This document shows positions 16,035-24,520 of a DNA stretch of 64,000 nt, piece by piece; within the stretch, counting starts at the first letter, position 1; the number at the start of each line of letters is the position of its first letter. The translations under genes and the position numbers were made by a program. This stretch comes from UBA5239 sp040391785 (GTDB lineage: Bacteria > Verrucomicrobiota > Lentisphaeria > Victivallales > Victivallaceae). The DNA is taken from positions 18,172-82,171 of the forward strand of contig JBEBXH010000016.1 in assembly GCA_040391785.1 (NCBI GenBank), written 5' to 3'. A model generated the notes under the pieces. The model saw only the letters and a list, made by a program, of their open reading frames with translations. It was not told the origin of the DNA and did no database searches.

Positions 16035-17293
16035 AAGAATTCAACCTCCCACACAACCGTATCGACCTCATTGAAATATAATTCAAATTCCCTGCCGTCC
16101 GGTGAAACCTTCCAGACGGTGACATCGGAATTTTCCTGCTTCACCACGCCTTGTTCGAATACCGGCCGCCGCTCCGGCAATTGCAGGATTCTCCGTACGC
16201 CGCGCTCAAAGCTCACCCGGACTTTCACCTGCGGCGTATAGCCGGCATTGACAATTCCGCAATAGAATTTGCCATCGTGAAGCCGCTGCCAGCTGAGGAT
16301 TTCCTTTTTCTCGTGATAATATGATCCCGGCTCGCCTTTCTCACCGCCGTTATATACCTTGTCCAGCCGCCTTTGCCGGGAAGTAAACTCAATAACTTCA
16401 ATTGCGCAGGATTGACCTTTAGCGCCGTACTCCAGCGGGGCGGCCAGCATTTTCAACTCGGCACCCACTTCACTAATCGCCTTCCAGAACAGCGGCGTGT
16501 GCTTCTTCATATCGTGCATGTACTGCGGCAGAAAATAGACCATAATTCCCGGTACATCCGCCGCCAGAGCCGCATGAATCATCGCACGATATTCCTTTGG
16601 GCCGGGGCGGTGTTGCTTATCCTGGATTACGGCCTGCCCTTTTTTTCTGGCATTTTTCCACTCCAGGCCGTGGGCTTGAATCACCGACCATACCGGTTTA
16701 CCGGCAAGTTTTTTCGCCGCTACCGCCGCCTCGTAAACTCGGGAAATCGACCACGGCACCGGGTAAGTGTCAACCCACGGCAGATCGCAGAATTTCCCGA
16801 TTTCGTCAAAACGGGCGGGCGTGAAGTGAACGACAATCACCGGATGAATGGAGTCCGCATCTTTGATCGTGCGGTAAATCTTTTTCAGCGTGGAGTCTTT
16901 CCCAACATCCGGCTCATCATACAAATACCAGCCGAAAAGCCCATCTTCGCCTTTCAGCTCTCCGACGATGTTTTTGACCGTTCCAAGGGCGTCTCCCGTG
17001 CCCTTTTTTACCTCATTGACCAAAGAGCGCGGCAGCCCGAGAAATACCTTGACACCACGTTCCGCCGCCGCTTTCAAGTATCTCTTCGCATCGCTCATCC
17101 ATGCTTCATCAAAATCTTTATGCTCGAAATGATAAGCGTGGATCAGAGTGAAATTGCTTTCCTCAAGTTCCGCCATATCCATAAAATCGTCCGTGGGCAG
17201 ACGATAAGAGCCATAATGAAATTCCGCCCGCGTCGAAAATACCGTTGTCAAAAATAATAATCCGATTACAATCTTGAATCCTGCTTTCATCAT
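16031..17293 (-). CDS. Secreted TIM-barrel glycoside-hydrolase-like protein
   Basis: A signal peptide (about 1-23) is followed by a domain with barrel-like features: FTLIHAYHFEH, GVKVFLGLPRSL, LFGWYLYDEPD near residue 125, IHPVIVVHFTP, DTYPVP and GKPVWSVIQAHG. The GWYLYDEPD segment resembles the strand-4 acid/base region of clan-A hydrolases. A C-terminal beta-sandwich of about 120 residues ends the 420-residue protein. No family could be named with confidence. It begins on the last base of the pseudopilin stop (TAATG) and overlaps the beta-helix gene by four bases, so all are tightly coupled. It is probably exported to act on the same polysaccharide as its neighbour. Confidence 0.65.
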   Translation of the reverse strand: MMKAGFKIVIGLLFLTTVFSTRAEFHYGSYRLPTDDFMDMAELEESNFTLIHAYHFEHKDFDEAWMSDAKRYLKAAAERGVKVFLGLPRSLVNEVKKGTGDALGTVKNIVGELKGEDGLFGWYLYDEPDVGKDSTLKKIYRTIKDADSIHPVIVVHFTPARFDEIGKFCDLPWVDTYPVPWSISRVYEAAVAAKKLAGKPVWSVIQAHGLEWKNARKKGQAVIQDKQHRPGPKEYRAMIHAALAADVPGIMVYFLPQYMHDMKKHTPLFWKAISEVGAELKMLAAPLEYGAKGQSCAIEVIEFTSRQRRLDKVYNGGEKGEPGSYYHEKKEILSWQRLHDGKFYCGIVNAGYTPQVKVRVSFERGVRRILQLPERRPVFEQGVVKQENSDVTVWKVSPDGREFELYFNEVDTVVWEVEFL

Positions 17294-17928
17294 TATAAAA
17301 TCCTGTAATTTTTAAGCGTGTTATTGAAATTTCCGATATCTTTGTTGAACACAACTACCCCGTCAATCCGCATGAGGTGGCGGCCGCCGCCGTGGCGGAC
17401 AAAACTGTCGTCCGCTGTTGCCCCCCAAACCTGGTCGTTCCGCTTGGATTCATATAGCCAGATCCATCCGTATTTCGCCTCCGCTTCCGGAAATGGCATC
17501 CAATTCGGATTGTAAGTACCGCTTGCAGCCGCCTCCGCGCGACTGTTATAATATTTGGCATAAAAATAAGCATTGAGCCCGTAGTAACGGTTCGAACTGA
17601 TGTCCGCCATGGCCGGACAGTTGTAAATACCGTTCGGATAGGAGACGTTTTCAAACTCCTGCCCCCGCATATAGCGGTTCAACGTGGCATACCAATACCC
17701 CGCCGCTCCGCTCCAGCCGGGATTTGTGGCCGGAACCATGCGGCCGCCGTTATCGCCTGCATACATGGTGGCTATGGTCCCGATCTCGCGCAAATTTGCC
17801 CGGCACTTGGTGACTTTGGCTTTCTCCCGCGCCGCATTGAGCGCCGGCAGCAGCATTGCCGCCAATATGGCGATAATTGCTATGACTACCAGCAATTCTA
17901 TTAATGTAAAATCAAATCTCTTTTTCAT
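17293..17928 (-). CDS. Prepilin-type protein with H-X9-DG tail
   Basis: After a short basic leader (MKKRFD) comes the type IV prepilin signal FTLIELLVVIAIIAILAAML, cleaved before or at the phenylalanine by prepilin peptidase, then the first pilin helix. The C-terminal part holds H followed by nine residues and DG (RHGGGRHLMRIDG), the 'prepilin-type processing-associated H-X9-DG' signature abundant in Planctomycetota and Lentisphaerota. The 211-residue protein sits between the LacI repressor and two secreted enzymes, with AGGAGA eight bases before its ATG. A role in display or export of the enzymes is possible but not shown. Confidence 0.9.
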   Translation of the reverse strand: MKKRFDFTLIELLVVIAIIAILAAMLLPALNAAREKAKVTKCRANLREIGTIATMYAGDNGGRMVPATNPGWSGAAGYWYATLNRYMRGQEFENVSYPNGIYNCPAMADISSNRYYGLNAYFYAKYYNSRAEAAASGTYNPNWMPFPEAEAKYGWIWLYESKRNDQVWGATADDSFVRHGGGRHLMRIDGVVVFNKDIGNFNNTLKNYRIL

Positions 17929-17940
17929 CCGAATAATCTC

Positions 17941-18972
17941 CTATTTGTTACCGGTTGATTCTCTTATGATTAATTCTGTTTCGATTTTGCGGACAATTGT
18001 ACCGCCCGAGCTTCCTTTCATGCATTCCAGCAGCATCTCAAATGCCACCTGGCCGACCTCCGCCGGCTTCTGGTCGATTGTCGTCAACGACGGATAGCAG
18101 GACTCCGAGAAAACGTCATTGTCAAGCCCCACTACCGCCAGGTCGCCGGGCACCTTCATCCCCCGGAGAATGGCCTGACGGATCAATTCCAGCGCAAAAA
18201 CGTCGTTCCGCGCGATTACGGCGTCCAGATGCCGGGGAATGACCTCCGTATCCAGGTAATCCGCCGTTTGACGCCGGAGCACTTCATGATCCAACGGATT
18301 TTCCACCGCTTTTATCGAACAGGAATTCTCATCGGCCCCATACGCGGCAATACCGGCGCGAAACCCCTTTTCACGCTTCATGGTACTTGAGTTCCGGTTG
18401 GTTGAGGTCATGATCCCGATCCGCCGCCGCCCCAGGCCAACCAGGTGCTCCATCGCGGCGTAAATTCCCGTCTCGATCCCGAGATCCAGGTAAGACGCCG
18501 GCTCGAAACATGGCGCATTCAGGAATATGATGTTTTTCTTGTCGGCAAAAAACTTTTTTACTTTGTCCTGCTGCCCAGGGTACTCATGCCCGAAGCAAAC
18601 CACTCCGTCGATGCCGTGCTTGACGAAATTCTGGTAACACTCAAAAAAATGCTCCATATTGTCATGTGCATGGCCAATCATGACCCGGTATCCGGCCTGA
18701 ACCGCGGACTTTTCCAATTCGCGCAGAATCCGGTAAACCAACGGCGGAGCGTAAGAATCGATCAGGGCTCCGATGACCATGCTTTCCTTGCCGGCCAGCA
18801 TGCGCGCCGTCAAATTCGGCTCATAGTTCAGTGCTTTGGCGGCGGCCAGAATCTTTTCACTTGTTTCGCGGCCAATACGCAATGTATTCTTGCCGTTCAG
18901 AACCGCCGCAACGGCTCCCTTCGACACCCCTACTTTTTCCGCAATATCAACTAAACGTACTCTTTTATTCAT
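17941..18972 (-). CDS. LacI-family transcriptional repressor
   Basis: The N-terminal helix-turn-helix reads VRLVDIAEKVGVSKGAVAAV followed by LNGK, then the hinge TARMLAGKESMVIGALI and a periplasmic-binding-protein-like effector domain ending in DNDVFSESCYPSLTTIDQ. The start at 18972 gives the canonical MNKRVRLVDIA; a longer frame from 19014 would cross the operator. It is the first gene of a four-gene operon with pseudopilin, TIM-barrel protein and beta-helix protein. A strong promoter and a palindromic operator lie directly upstream, so it probably represses its own operon until a sugar binds. The inducer is unknown. Confidence 0.93.
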   Translation of the reverse strand: MNKRVRLVDIAEKVGVSKGAVAAVLNGKNTLRIGRETSEKILAAAKALNYEPNLTARMLAGKESMVIGALIDSYAPPLVYRILRELEKSAVQAGYRVMIGHAHDNMEHFFECYQNFVKHGIDGVVCFGHEYPGQQDKVKKFFADKKNIIFLNAPCFEPASYLDLGIETGIYAAMEHLVGLGRRRIGIMTSTNRNSSTMKREKGFRAGIAAYGADENSCSIKAVENPLDHEVLRRQTADYLDTEVIPRHLDAVIARNDVFALELIRQAILRGMKVPGDLAVVGLDNDVFSESCYPSLTTIDQKPAEVGQVAFEMLLECMKGSSGGTIVRKIETELIIRESTGNK

Positions 18973-18989
18973 ATAATTTATTCCATTCG

Positions 18990-19033
18990 CTATACCGGTA
19001 TAGTAATTATACATGCCATTTAGAAATTGTCAA
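18990..19033 (-). promoter_or_regulatory. Consensus promoter with LacI-type operator at the start site
   Basis: On the minus strand TTGACA (19028-19033) and TATAAT (19006-19011) match consensus exactly, 16 bases apart. Three bases after the -10 box lies the perfect palindrome CTATACCGGTATAG (18990-19003) with the central CG typical of LacI/PurR operators, covering the predicted transcription start. The repressor start codon is 18 bases further on. This is a textbook autorepression layout for the whole operon. Confidence 0.8.
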
Positions 19034-19211
19034 TACCCGATTCACGGAAAATCTTCGTTTCCTGAAACCCGGCATGATGGAGTAGATTACTTTTTGGTAA
19101 TGTTATTTTATTGTCATATTCGGGGTTGATGGTGTTAAGTGCTTGGAATAAACTTAATTATGACGGTAAAGTCCAGTATGGATTGGGTTTTGTGGATTTT
19201 TCCATTAAGGT
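19034..19211. other. Non-coding spacer, no feature recognised
   Basis: Within the 305-base gap between the LacI gene and the GyrI-like gene, this middle part holds no supported reading frame, hairpin or repeat. The two ends of the gap carry the divergent promoters described separately. Confidence 0.6.
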
Positions 19212-19240
19212 TTGCACTTTCCTTGAAGAGGTGCTAATTT
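19212..19240 (+). promoter_or_regulatory. Candidate sigma70 promoter for the GyrI-like/META operon
   Basis: TTGCAC (19212-19217) and TAATTT (19235-19240) are 17 bases apart, ending 37 bases before the start codon at 19278. Confidence 0.45.
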
Positions 19241-19277
19241 AATACTATTCTACTTTTTTTAAGCGGAAGAAGAATTT

Positions 19278-19757
19278 ATGGAAAACAACGCAGGGGTAAG
19301 AATTGTTGCGGTTCCGGCGACAAAATTTGTCACGTCCGGACCCGGCACGTTTGGCGACGCCAACATCGATCAGTTCGATGCGTGGCTCTCCGCTCAACCG
19401 CAGAGGTTGACCCCCCGCGATTTCATGTGGTTCGATCCTGAAGCCAGGAAACTGGTCTGGAACTATTGTCCCGACTTCGATACCGTGGCGGAGGGGTTCG
19501 GGACGCTTGATTTCGCAGGCGGTCTGTACGCGGTGGCGATTTCGCGCGACGAGGACGACAACGACGGTGAACGGGTTTATAACGCCATCAAGCAATGGGT
19601 CCGGAGCAGCGGTTGTTTCGAACTCGATGAGCGGCCGAACCACTATACCATGTTTCATGTGGTTACACCGCCGGAGGCCCGCAAGGCTCTGGGGTTTAGT
19701 CAGTTGGATATATATGTTCCTATAAAAGTTAAAGATAAAACTGGAGACAAGAAATGA
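19278..19757 (+). CDS. GyrI-like effector-binding domain protein
   Basis: The 159-residue single-domain protein resembles the AraC-effector-binding/GyrI fold: an opening strand RIVAVPATKFVTSGPGTFGD, a central GLYAVAISR, then YNAIKQWVRSSGCFELDERP and a closing strand LDIYVPIKV. No DNA-binding domain is attached. Such stand-alone proteins bind small hydrophobic or cationic molecules, and some inhibit gyrase or hydrolyse toxic compounds. The stop overlaps the next start by four bases (ATGA), coupling it to a META-domain lipoprotein. The ligand cannot be predicted. Confidence 0.7.
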   Translation: MENNAGVRIVAVPATKFVTSGPGTFGDANIDQFDAWLSAQPQRLTPRDFMWFDPEARKLVWNYCPDFDTVAEGFGTLDFAGGLYAVAISRDEDDNDGERVYNAIKQWVRSSGCFELDERPNHYTMFHVVTPPEARKALGFSQLDIYVPIKVKDKTGDKK

Positions 19758-20431
19758 AGAAGATTGTTGGTATTGTCGCGGTCCTGGCTATGATGTCGGG
19801 CTTGCTGGTAATCACCGGATGCAATTGCGCCGAGAAGTGTGAAAAGCAGGAAAACGCCGCTCCGGCTGCCGAAGAAACGGTTGTCAGCTGCGATAAAGAT
19901 GCTAAATGCGATAAGGACGCCAAGCTGGCTGAAGGGCTCGAAAAGCTGTCTGCCGCCTGTGCCGAATCCGAAGCCAAAACCGCTGCTGAACCCGCTGCTC
20001 CGGCCGCCGAAGCCGTCGTCGTGGTGGAAAAAGCCGCCGAGGCCGCTGTGGAACCCGCTCCGGTTGAAGCCGCGCCCGCTGTTCCCGCCTGTCCGCTTTT
20101 CGGCAAATGGGTGACGGTCAAGCTGGCCGGCGCCGAAAAGGTCCTGAAGCTCGACCGGGAGCCCAATATCGACTTCCGCGACGAAAGCAAGATCTCCGGT
20201 TACACCGGCATCAACACCATTGGCGGACAGTTCACTGTCAGCAAGGATGACAGCAAAATCAAGTTCGACAAAATGATCAGCACCATGAAGGCCGGCCCGG
20301 AAGAAAACATGGCTTTTGAAAAATTGTTCAATACCGCCCTGAATAACACCGCATCCTTCAAGATCGAAGAAGGCAAGCTTTATTTCTACGATGCTGAAGG
20401 CAAGGAACTGATGGTTCTGCAGAAGCAGTAA
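19754..20431 (+). CDS. META-domain lipoprotein
   Basis: A lipoprotein signal ends at LVITGC (Cys about residue 23). A linker of about 90 residues rich in Ala, Glu, Pro and Lys follows, then a C-terminal META (HslJ/DUF306-like) domain from about residue 115: PLFGKWVTVKL, ISGYTGINTIGGQF, KMISTMKAGPEENMAFE and a closing ELMVLQKQ. The domain usually has Cys where this protein has Gly in MKAGPE. HslJ-type proteins are envelope proteins linked in some bacteria to antibiotic or heat stress. It is the second gene of a two-gene operon closed by a terminator. Confidence 0.82.
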   Translation: MKKIVGIVAVLAMMSGLLVITGCNCAEKCEKQENAAPAAEETVVSCDKDAKCDKDAKLAEGLEKLSAACAESEAKTAAEPAAPAAEAVVVVEKAAEAAVEPAPVEAAPAVPACPLFGKWVTVKLAGAEKVLKLDREPNIDFRDESKISGYTGINTIGGQFTVSKDDSKIKFDKMISTMKAGPEENMAFEKLFNTALNNTASFKIEEGKLYFYDAEGKELMVLQKQ

Positions 20432-20451
20432 TCGTTTTCTGTACCTTGATC

Positions 20452-20488
20452 ATGCCGCGACAGTCACTGCCGCGGCATTTTTATTTTT
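20452..20488 (+). terminator. Rho-independent terminator after the META lipoprotein gene
   Basis: ATGCCGCG (20452-20459) pairs with CGCGGCAT (20471-20478) across an 11-base loop, followed by TTTTTATTTTT. Confidence 0.85.
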
Positions 20489-20528
20489 ACCCAAATCCGT
20501 TTAAATGCATAATTTCCTGAAAAATTTG

Positions 20529-20556
20529 TTGCAGGAGTACAATTTGATGTTATAGT
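20529..20556 (+). promoter_or_regulatory. Candidate sigma70 promoter for the NMT1/Cache gene pair
   Basis: TTGCAG and TATAGT are separated by 16 bases and end 33 bases before the start codon at 20590, just downstream of the preceding terminator. Confidence 0.45.
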
Positions 20557-20589
20557 ATATAGAAATAATATACTGAGGTAGATCGGTTA

Positions 20590-21576
20590 ATGTTGCGAAG
20601 AATTGTGTATCTGTTCCTGTTTTTATTTGGCATAGCGGCGTTTGGCCAGGAGGCGGCGCCGAAGAAATTGCGCCAGGTGACTGTGTGGACGAGCTGGAAA
20701 CAGCAGGCCCAGTTTGCCGGCGTGTATATGGCCAAGGAGCTGGGGTATTATGAGGCGCTGGGGCTGGATGTGGCCATTGACCAGCGGGCGCCGCGTACGG
20801 ATATCCTGCCGGCATTGACTTCGGGCAAAGCCGATATCGTCATGATTACACTGCCGGAGGCGATCATTTTGAATGAGCAGAATCCCGATGTGATCAGTTT
20901 CGGGCAGATCTGCCAGCATACTTCCATGGGGATCGTCACCCTGAAGAAGGATGGGCTCGACAGTATCGCCAAATTGAACAATGTCCGGATGGCGGCCTGG
21001 CCGGGGCCGATTTCCATTTTTCTCGAACTTTTTCTGGCTGAAAATAATGTCAAACCCAAAATCCTGTATTCGGCGTTTGCCGAGGAAATCATGCTCTGGG
21101 AAGTGGTCCAGACCTGTATTGTCATGCGTTATCATGAATACCGGCTGCTGATGTTGAACGGTATCCTCGAGGATGAAATGAAGGTGTATTACTTCAAGGA
21201 TTACGGCATGGATATTCCCGAGGACGGCATGTTTGCGCTGCGCTCGAAGTTTGCCGATGATCCGGACGTGCTGCGGAAGTTCAACGAAGCCACCATGCGC
21301 GGCTGGCGGAAGGCATTTGAGGATGAAGAGGCAACGCTGAAAATTGTCCGTAAATATGCCATTCCGTATTCACAGAACGTGCAGAGCTGGATGCTTCATG
21401 AAATGAAATCGCCGGTATTGGCGCCGGACCGGACCCCGGGCGTGCTTAACCGCGAATCCTACGACAAAACTGCCGCGTTGCTGTTGAAGCATGGCAAAAT
21501 AAAAGCGATCCCCAAGTTTGAAGATTTCTACATCGGTCCATCCAAAGGAAATGCGAATGGCTCAGGCGAAAAATAA
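20590..21576 (+). CDS. NMT1/THI5-like ABC-type substrate-binding protein
   Basis: A signal peptide ends near residue 20 (FGQ|EA). The mature part shows the SsuA/ThiY/NMT1 binding-protein pattern: VTVWTSWKQQAQFAGVYMAK, GYYEALGLDVAIDQ, LTSGKADIVMITLPEAIILN, then a second lobe beginning LNNVRMAAWPG. Total length is 328 residues. Members deliver pyrimidine precursors, taurine, nitrate-like or aromatic solutes to an ABC permease. No permease or ATPase is adjacent. The next gene, overlapping by 20 bases, is a membrane Cache sensor, suggesting that this protein is a sensory rather than transport component. That role is inference. Confidence 0.8.
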   Translation: MLRRIVYLFLFLFGIAAFGQEAAPKKLRQVTVWTSWKQQAQFAGVYMAKELGYYEALGLDVAIDQRAPRTDILPALTSGKADIVMITLPEAIILNEQNPDVISFGQICQHTSMGIVTLKKDGLDSIAKLNNVRMAAWPGPISIFLELFLAENNVKPKILYSAFAEEIMLWEVVQTCIVMRYHEYRLLMLNGILEDEMKVYYFKDYGMDIPEDGMFALRSKFADDPDVLRKFNEATMRGWRKAFEDEEATLKIVRKYAIPYSQNVQSWMLHEMKSPVLAPDRTPGVLNRESYDKTAALLLKHGKIKAIPKFEDFYIGPSKGNANGSGEK

Positions 21577-22627
21577 ATTCATCATCGTAACCATTATCAT
21601 AGCCATTGTTTCGGGGGCGGTCATCGCCTTTGTCGCCAGCAGTATTGCCAGGGGCAAACTCGCGGAAATCCGCAAGCAGCAGGACATGGAGAACCTCGAA
21701 CAATGCCGGACGGTCGTCCAGGCCATCGACAAGCAACTGTATATCATCGAGCGGATCGTGGTGCAGAATGCCAACGTCATTGAGCGGCTGCCGAACCTGA
21801 CCGACGCCGAAATCCATAAATTGATGACGTATGCGGTGGAGTCCTCCAATGAAAAGAACCCGATCCTCTACGGCGGGTGCATCGCCTTTGAGCCCAACAT
21901 GCTCAGGCCCGATGAACCTTATGCCATGTTTTATGCTTATTACAACTCGCAGACCGGGCTGTTGACCAATGTCGATATCGATAAGGAATATGATTACTTC
22001 GGTTTCCCGTGGTACTGCGTGCCCCAGCACCTGCTGCGTCCCGTCTGGTCCGAACCGTATTATGACAAGGGCGCCGGCAATGCGCTGATGACGACCTGCT
22101 CGGTGCCGTTTTTCCGGATGATTAACGGACGGAAAACCTTTGCCGGTATCGCCACGGCCGACCTGACGCTGGACCGGCTGCAGGAAATTCTGGACAGTTA
22201 CAAGAACCACGATTTCGACCATCTTTTCATGGTATCACGGTTCGGGCTGATCTTATCGAGCCCGGATTATTCGCAGGTCATGGCCGAGAGCATATATTCC
22301 ATCGGCTATGAGCACGGCAGGCTCGAATCCATCCTCAAGATGAGAAACGACGTGCGCGCCGGCAAGATCGGCAAGATCGAGAGCCAGGTCACGCTCCTGG
22401 GCGAAAAAAATCCGTGGATTTATTACGTGCCGCTCAAATCCAATGAGTGGACGATGATGATGGTTTACAATCCGGCAAATCATGCCGACCGCAGTACTTC
22501 GATCATAGTCACCGCGAGTATTATCGGGGTGATTATTTATCTGGTGGTGATGATTATCGTCATCGTGGGCAGTTACCTGATTTACCAGGCCACCCAGCCG
22601 CCGCCGGACTACCGCAATTACTTCTGA
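21557..22627 (+). CDS. Membrane-anchored Cache-domain sensor without output domain
   Basis: The start at 21557 was chosen because AAAGGA lies seven bases before it. Residues 8-30 form a membrane segment, an extracytoplasmic double-Cache-type domain fills about 35-310 (PWYCVP near residue 140, then WSEPYYDKGAGN, TCSVPF and FAGIATADLTLDRLQ), and residues 318-345 form a second membrane segment. The protein ends about eleven residues later at DYRNYF. There is no HAMP, kinase, cyclase or phosphatase domain after the last membrane helix. In other bacteria this Cache type sits in phosphatases, kinases and chemoreceptors. The partner that carries signal into the cell must be elsewhere. Confidence 0.8.
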   Translation: MAQAKNKFIIVTIIIAIVSGAVIAFVASSIARGKLAEIRKQQDMENLEQCRTVVQAIDKQLYIIERIVVQNANVIERLPNLTDAEIHKLMTYAVESSNEKNPILYGGCIAFEPNMLRPDEPYAMFYAYYNSQTGLLTNVDIDKEYDYFGFPWYCVPQHLLRPVWSEPYYDKGAGNALMTTCSVPFFRMINGRKTFAGIATADLTLDRLQEILDSYKNHDFDHLFMVSRFGLILSSPDYSQVMAESIYSIGYEHGRLESILKMRNDVRAGKIGKIESQVTLLGEKNPWIYYVPLKSNEWTMMMVYNPANHADRSTSIIVTASIIGVIIYLVVMIIVIVGSYLIYQATQPPPDYRNYF

Positions 22628-22878
22628 GTAAGCTCAAAAATATTGAGTACATCCGCATCCGGGCAGGAAAAAAGAATCCGCCCGTCTTTGCAGCGCGGCG
22701 GATTTCCCCCGTACCGCATAATATCGATCAGGGGAAATGCCACATGCAGCGCCATGGGACAGAGTTTGCCGCGCCCGGTATCGAAATCGAAGCTATCTCC
22801 GATTTTATGACCGCGATGGCACGGGCATTTGCCGCGCCGCTCGACCAAAGTAATCGTGACTTGAGGTTTCTTATCCAA
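22618..22878 (-). CDS. Small cysteine-containing protein, TIGR04076-like
   Basis: This 86-residue protein has the pattern of the uncharacterised TIGR04076 family: VTITLVER, then CPCHRGHKIGDSFDF, GKLCPMALHVAFPLI, RYGGNP and FSCPD near the C terminus. The conserved Cys and His residues suggest a metal or redox site, but function is unknown. It begins 14 bases after the antiporter stop and is probably co-transcribed with it. Its last ten bases overlap the convergent Cache gene. Confidence 0.7.
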   Translation of the reverse strand: MDKKPQVTITLVERRGKCPCHRGHKIGDSFDFDTGRGKLCPMALHVAFPLIDIMRYGGNPPRCKDGRILFSCPDADVLNIFELTQK

Positions 22879-22892
22879 AACGTATTTCCGGG

Positions 22893-24392
22893 TTAATCAT
22901 CGGCGGGCTGCAGCAGCAATCCCACCTGTTCCTGGGTCTTGTCCGCTCCGATAATCATCAGGATATCGCCCGCCAGCACCTGAGTATCGCCGCGCGGGAT
23001 GACGAATTCCTTTTCGCGGCGGATCAGCATGACCAAAGCTTCTTTCGGCAGGCCGAGTTCGGCCAGGGTTTTGTTGGCGGTGCGTTCGTCGACGATGTAT
23101 TCGTTGGTTTCGGCATCCATGGTGCCGGTGTGGTCGAAGGTCAGGGGGACGCGGGTGGTTTTCCGCAGCGGAGCGGCCAGGTTCAGTACCCGCGCCATCG
23201 GCATGATCGTCATGCCCTGCAGCAGCACCGAAATCAGCACGATGAAGAACACGATATGGAACATCAGCTGGTCGTCTTTGACGCCGGCCATGAGCGGGAA
23301 GGTCGCCAGCATGATCGGGGCGCCGCCACGCAGCCCCACCCATGAAACCAGCAGCCGCTCGTTAAAGGAGAATTTGCTGCCGATCGTACAGAGGAACACC
23401 GCCGCCGGGCGCGCGATAACCATCAGAATCACCGCCACCGCCAGCCCGATCCACTTCGCCTCCCAGAGCTGGTGCGGGAAGGAGAGCAGCCCGAGCATGG
23501 TAAAGAGGATCACTTGCATCAGCCAAGCCATGCCGTCGTAAAATTTGCCGATGCCGTTGTGGAAGACAAACCGGTGGTTGCCCAGCGTCATACCGGCCAC
23601 ATACACCGCCATAAAGCCGTTGCCCTGAGCCAGTTCAGTGCCGGCGAACGCAAAAATCACCGCGACGAAGGCCAGCACATAATATAAGCCGTCGTACTCG
23701 AAATCCATTTTATTGTAGAGCCACACCGCGCCTTTGCCAAAGGCAAAACCAAGACCGACTCCCAAGCTCATTTTCAACAGGAACTGCGGGATGATTACCC
23801 AGTAACCGGTCAGCGACAGCGTCGTGCCGGTGGTGGCTTCCGTAGTAATGACCCCGACCATGAAGATGGTGAGAAATGCCGCCATCGGGTCGTTGCTGCC
23901 CGATTCAAATTCGAGCAGCGGCTGCAGTTTGCCGCGCAGGCTCACGCTTTTCGAGCGCAGGATGGAGAACACGGCCGCCGCGTCGGTGGAGGAGATGATC
24001 GAGCCGAGCAGCAGGCACCAGGAGAGGGGGATGCTTCTTTCCGGCATGACCCAGGTCAGCAGCAGCCAGGTCAACAGGCCGACAAAGAGCGCGGTCAGCA
24101 GCACCCCGAGACTGGCGAGTACCCCGCCGTAGCCGAATACCGATTTCACCGACTTCCAGCTGGTATCGAAACCGCCGGAAAACAGGATAAACGCCATGGC
24201 GAATGATCCGATATAATTTGCCGCAGTGGCATTGTCGAATGCCAGTTTGCCGATGCCGTCCGAGCCGGCCAGCATGCCGACCGCCAGAAACATCACCAGG
24301 CTCGGCATGTTCAGCCAGGACGCCATTTTGCTGGTCATCAGGCAGACCAGGATCAGGACCGCCATGATCGCCATTATTATCGCAAGTTCCAT
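22893..24392 (-). CDS. K+/H+ (or Na+/H+) antiporter, NhaP2/CvrA type
   Basis: The start at 24392 has GGAGGAG upstream; the 23-residue longer form lacks one. The 499-residue protein has about twelve membrane helices of the CPA1 family, including LFSGGFDTSW, ESGSNDPMAAFLT (the carboxylate pair of the exchange site) and WVGLRGGAPIMLAT. A cytoplasmic C-terminal TrkA-C/RCK_C domain starts near residue 415 (TNEYIVDE, then KTLAELGLPKEALVMLIRR). NhaP2-type proteins expel K+ or Na+ in exchange for protons, and the RCK_C domain gates them by a nucleotide or cation. The gene name nhaP2 is likely but not certain. Confidence 0.88.
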   Translation of the reverse strand: MELAIIMAIMAVLILVCLMTSKMASWLNMPSLVMFLAVGMLAGSDGIGKLAFDNATAANYIGSFAMAFILFSGGFDTSWKSVKSVFGYGGVLASLGVLLTALFVGLLTWLLLTWVMPERSIPLSWCLLLGSIISSTDAAAVFSILRSKSVSLRGKLQPLLEFESGSNDPMAAFLTIFMVGVITTEATTGTTLSLTGYWVIIPQFLLKMSLGVGLGFAFGKGAVWLYNKMDFEYDGLYYVLAFVAVIFAFAGTELAQGNGFMAVYVAGMTLGNHRFVFHNGIGKFYDGMAWLMQVILFTMLGLLSFPHQLWEAKWIGLAVAVILMVIARPAAVFLCTIGSKFSFNERLLVSWVGLRGGAPIMLATFPLMAGVKDDQLMFHIVFFIVLISVLLQGMTIMPMARVLNLAAPLRKTTRVPLTFDHTGTMDAETNEYIVDERTANKTLAELGLPKEALVMLIRREKEFVIPRGDTQVLAGDILMIIGADKTQEQVGLLLQPADD

Positions 24393-24446
24393 ATAGTTTT
24401 CTCCTCCCCGTTTTAGTGTGATGCCGTTATTGATACACAACAATAG

Positions 24447-24471
24447 AAAAAAAGCCGGCATTACTGCCGGC
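24447..24471 (-). terminator. Rho-independent terminator after the sugar ABC operon
   Basis: On the minus strand a 7-bp stem (GCCGGCA/TGCCGGC, four-base loop) is followed by seven T residues. It lies about 80 bases after the ABC ATPase stop and inside the leader of the downstream antiporter gene. Confidence 0.85.
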
Positions 24472-24520
24472 AGGATTATTGTATTTCTGTTGCAATATTT
24501 TTCCCCTGCTTAAACAGGAT

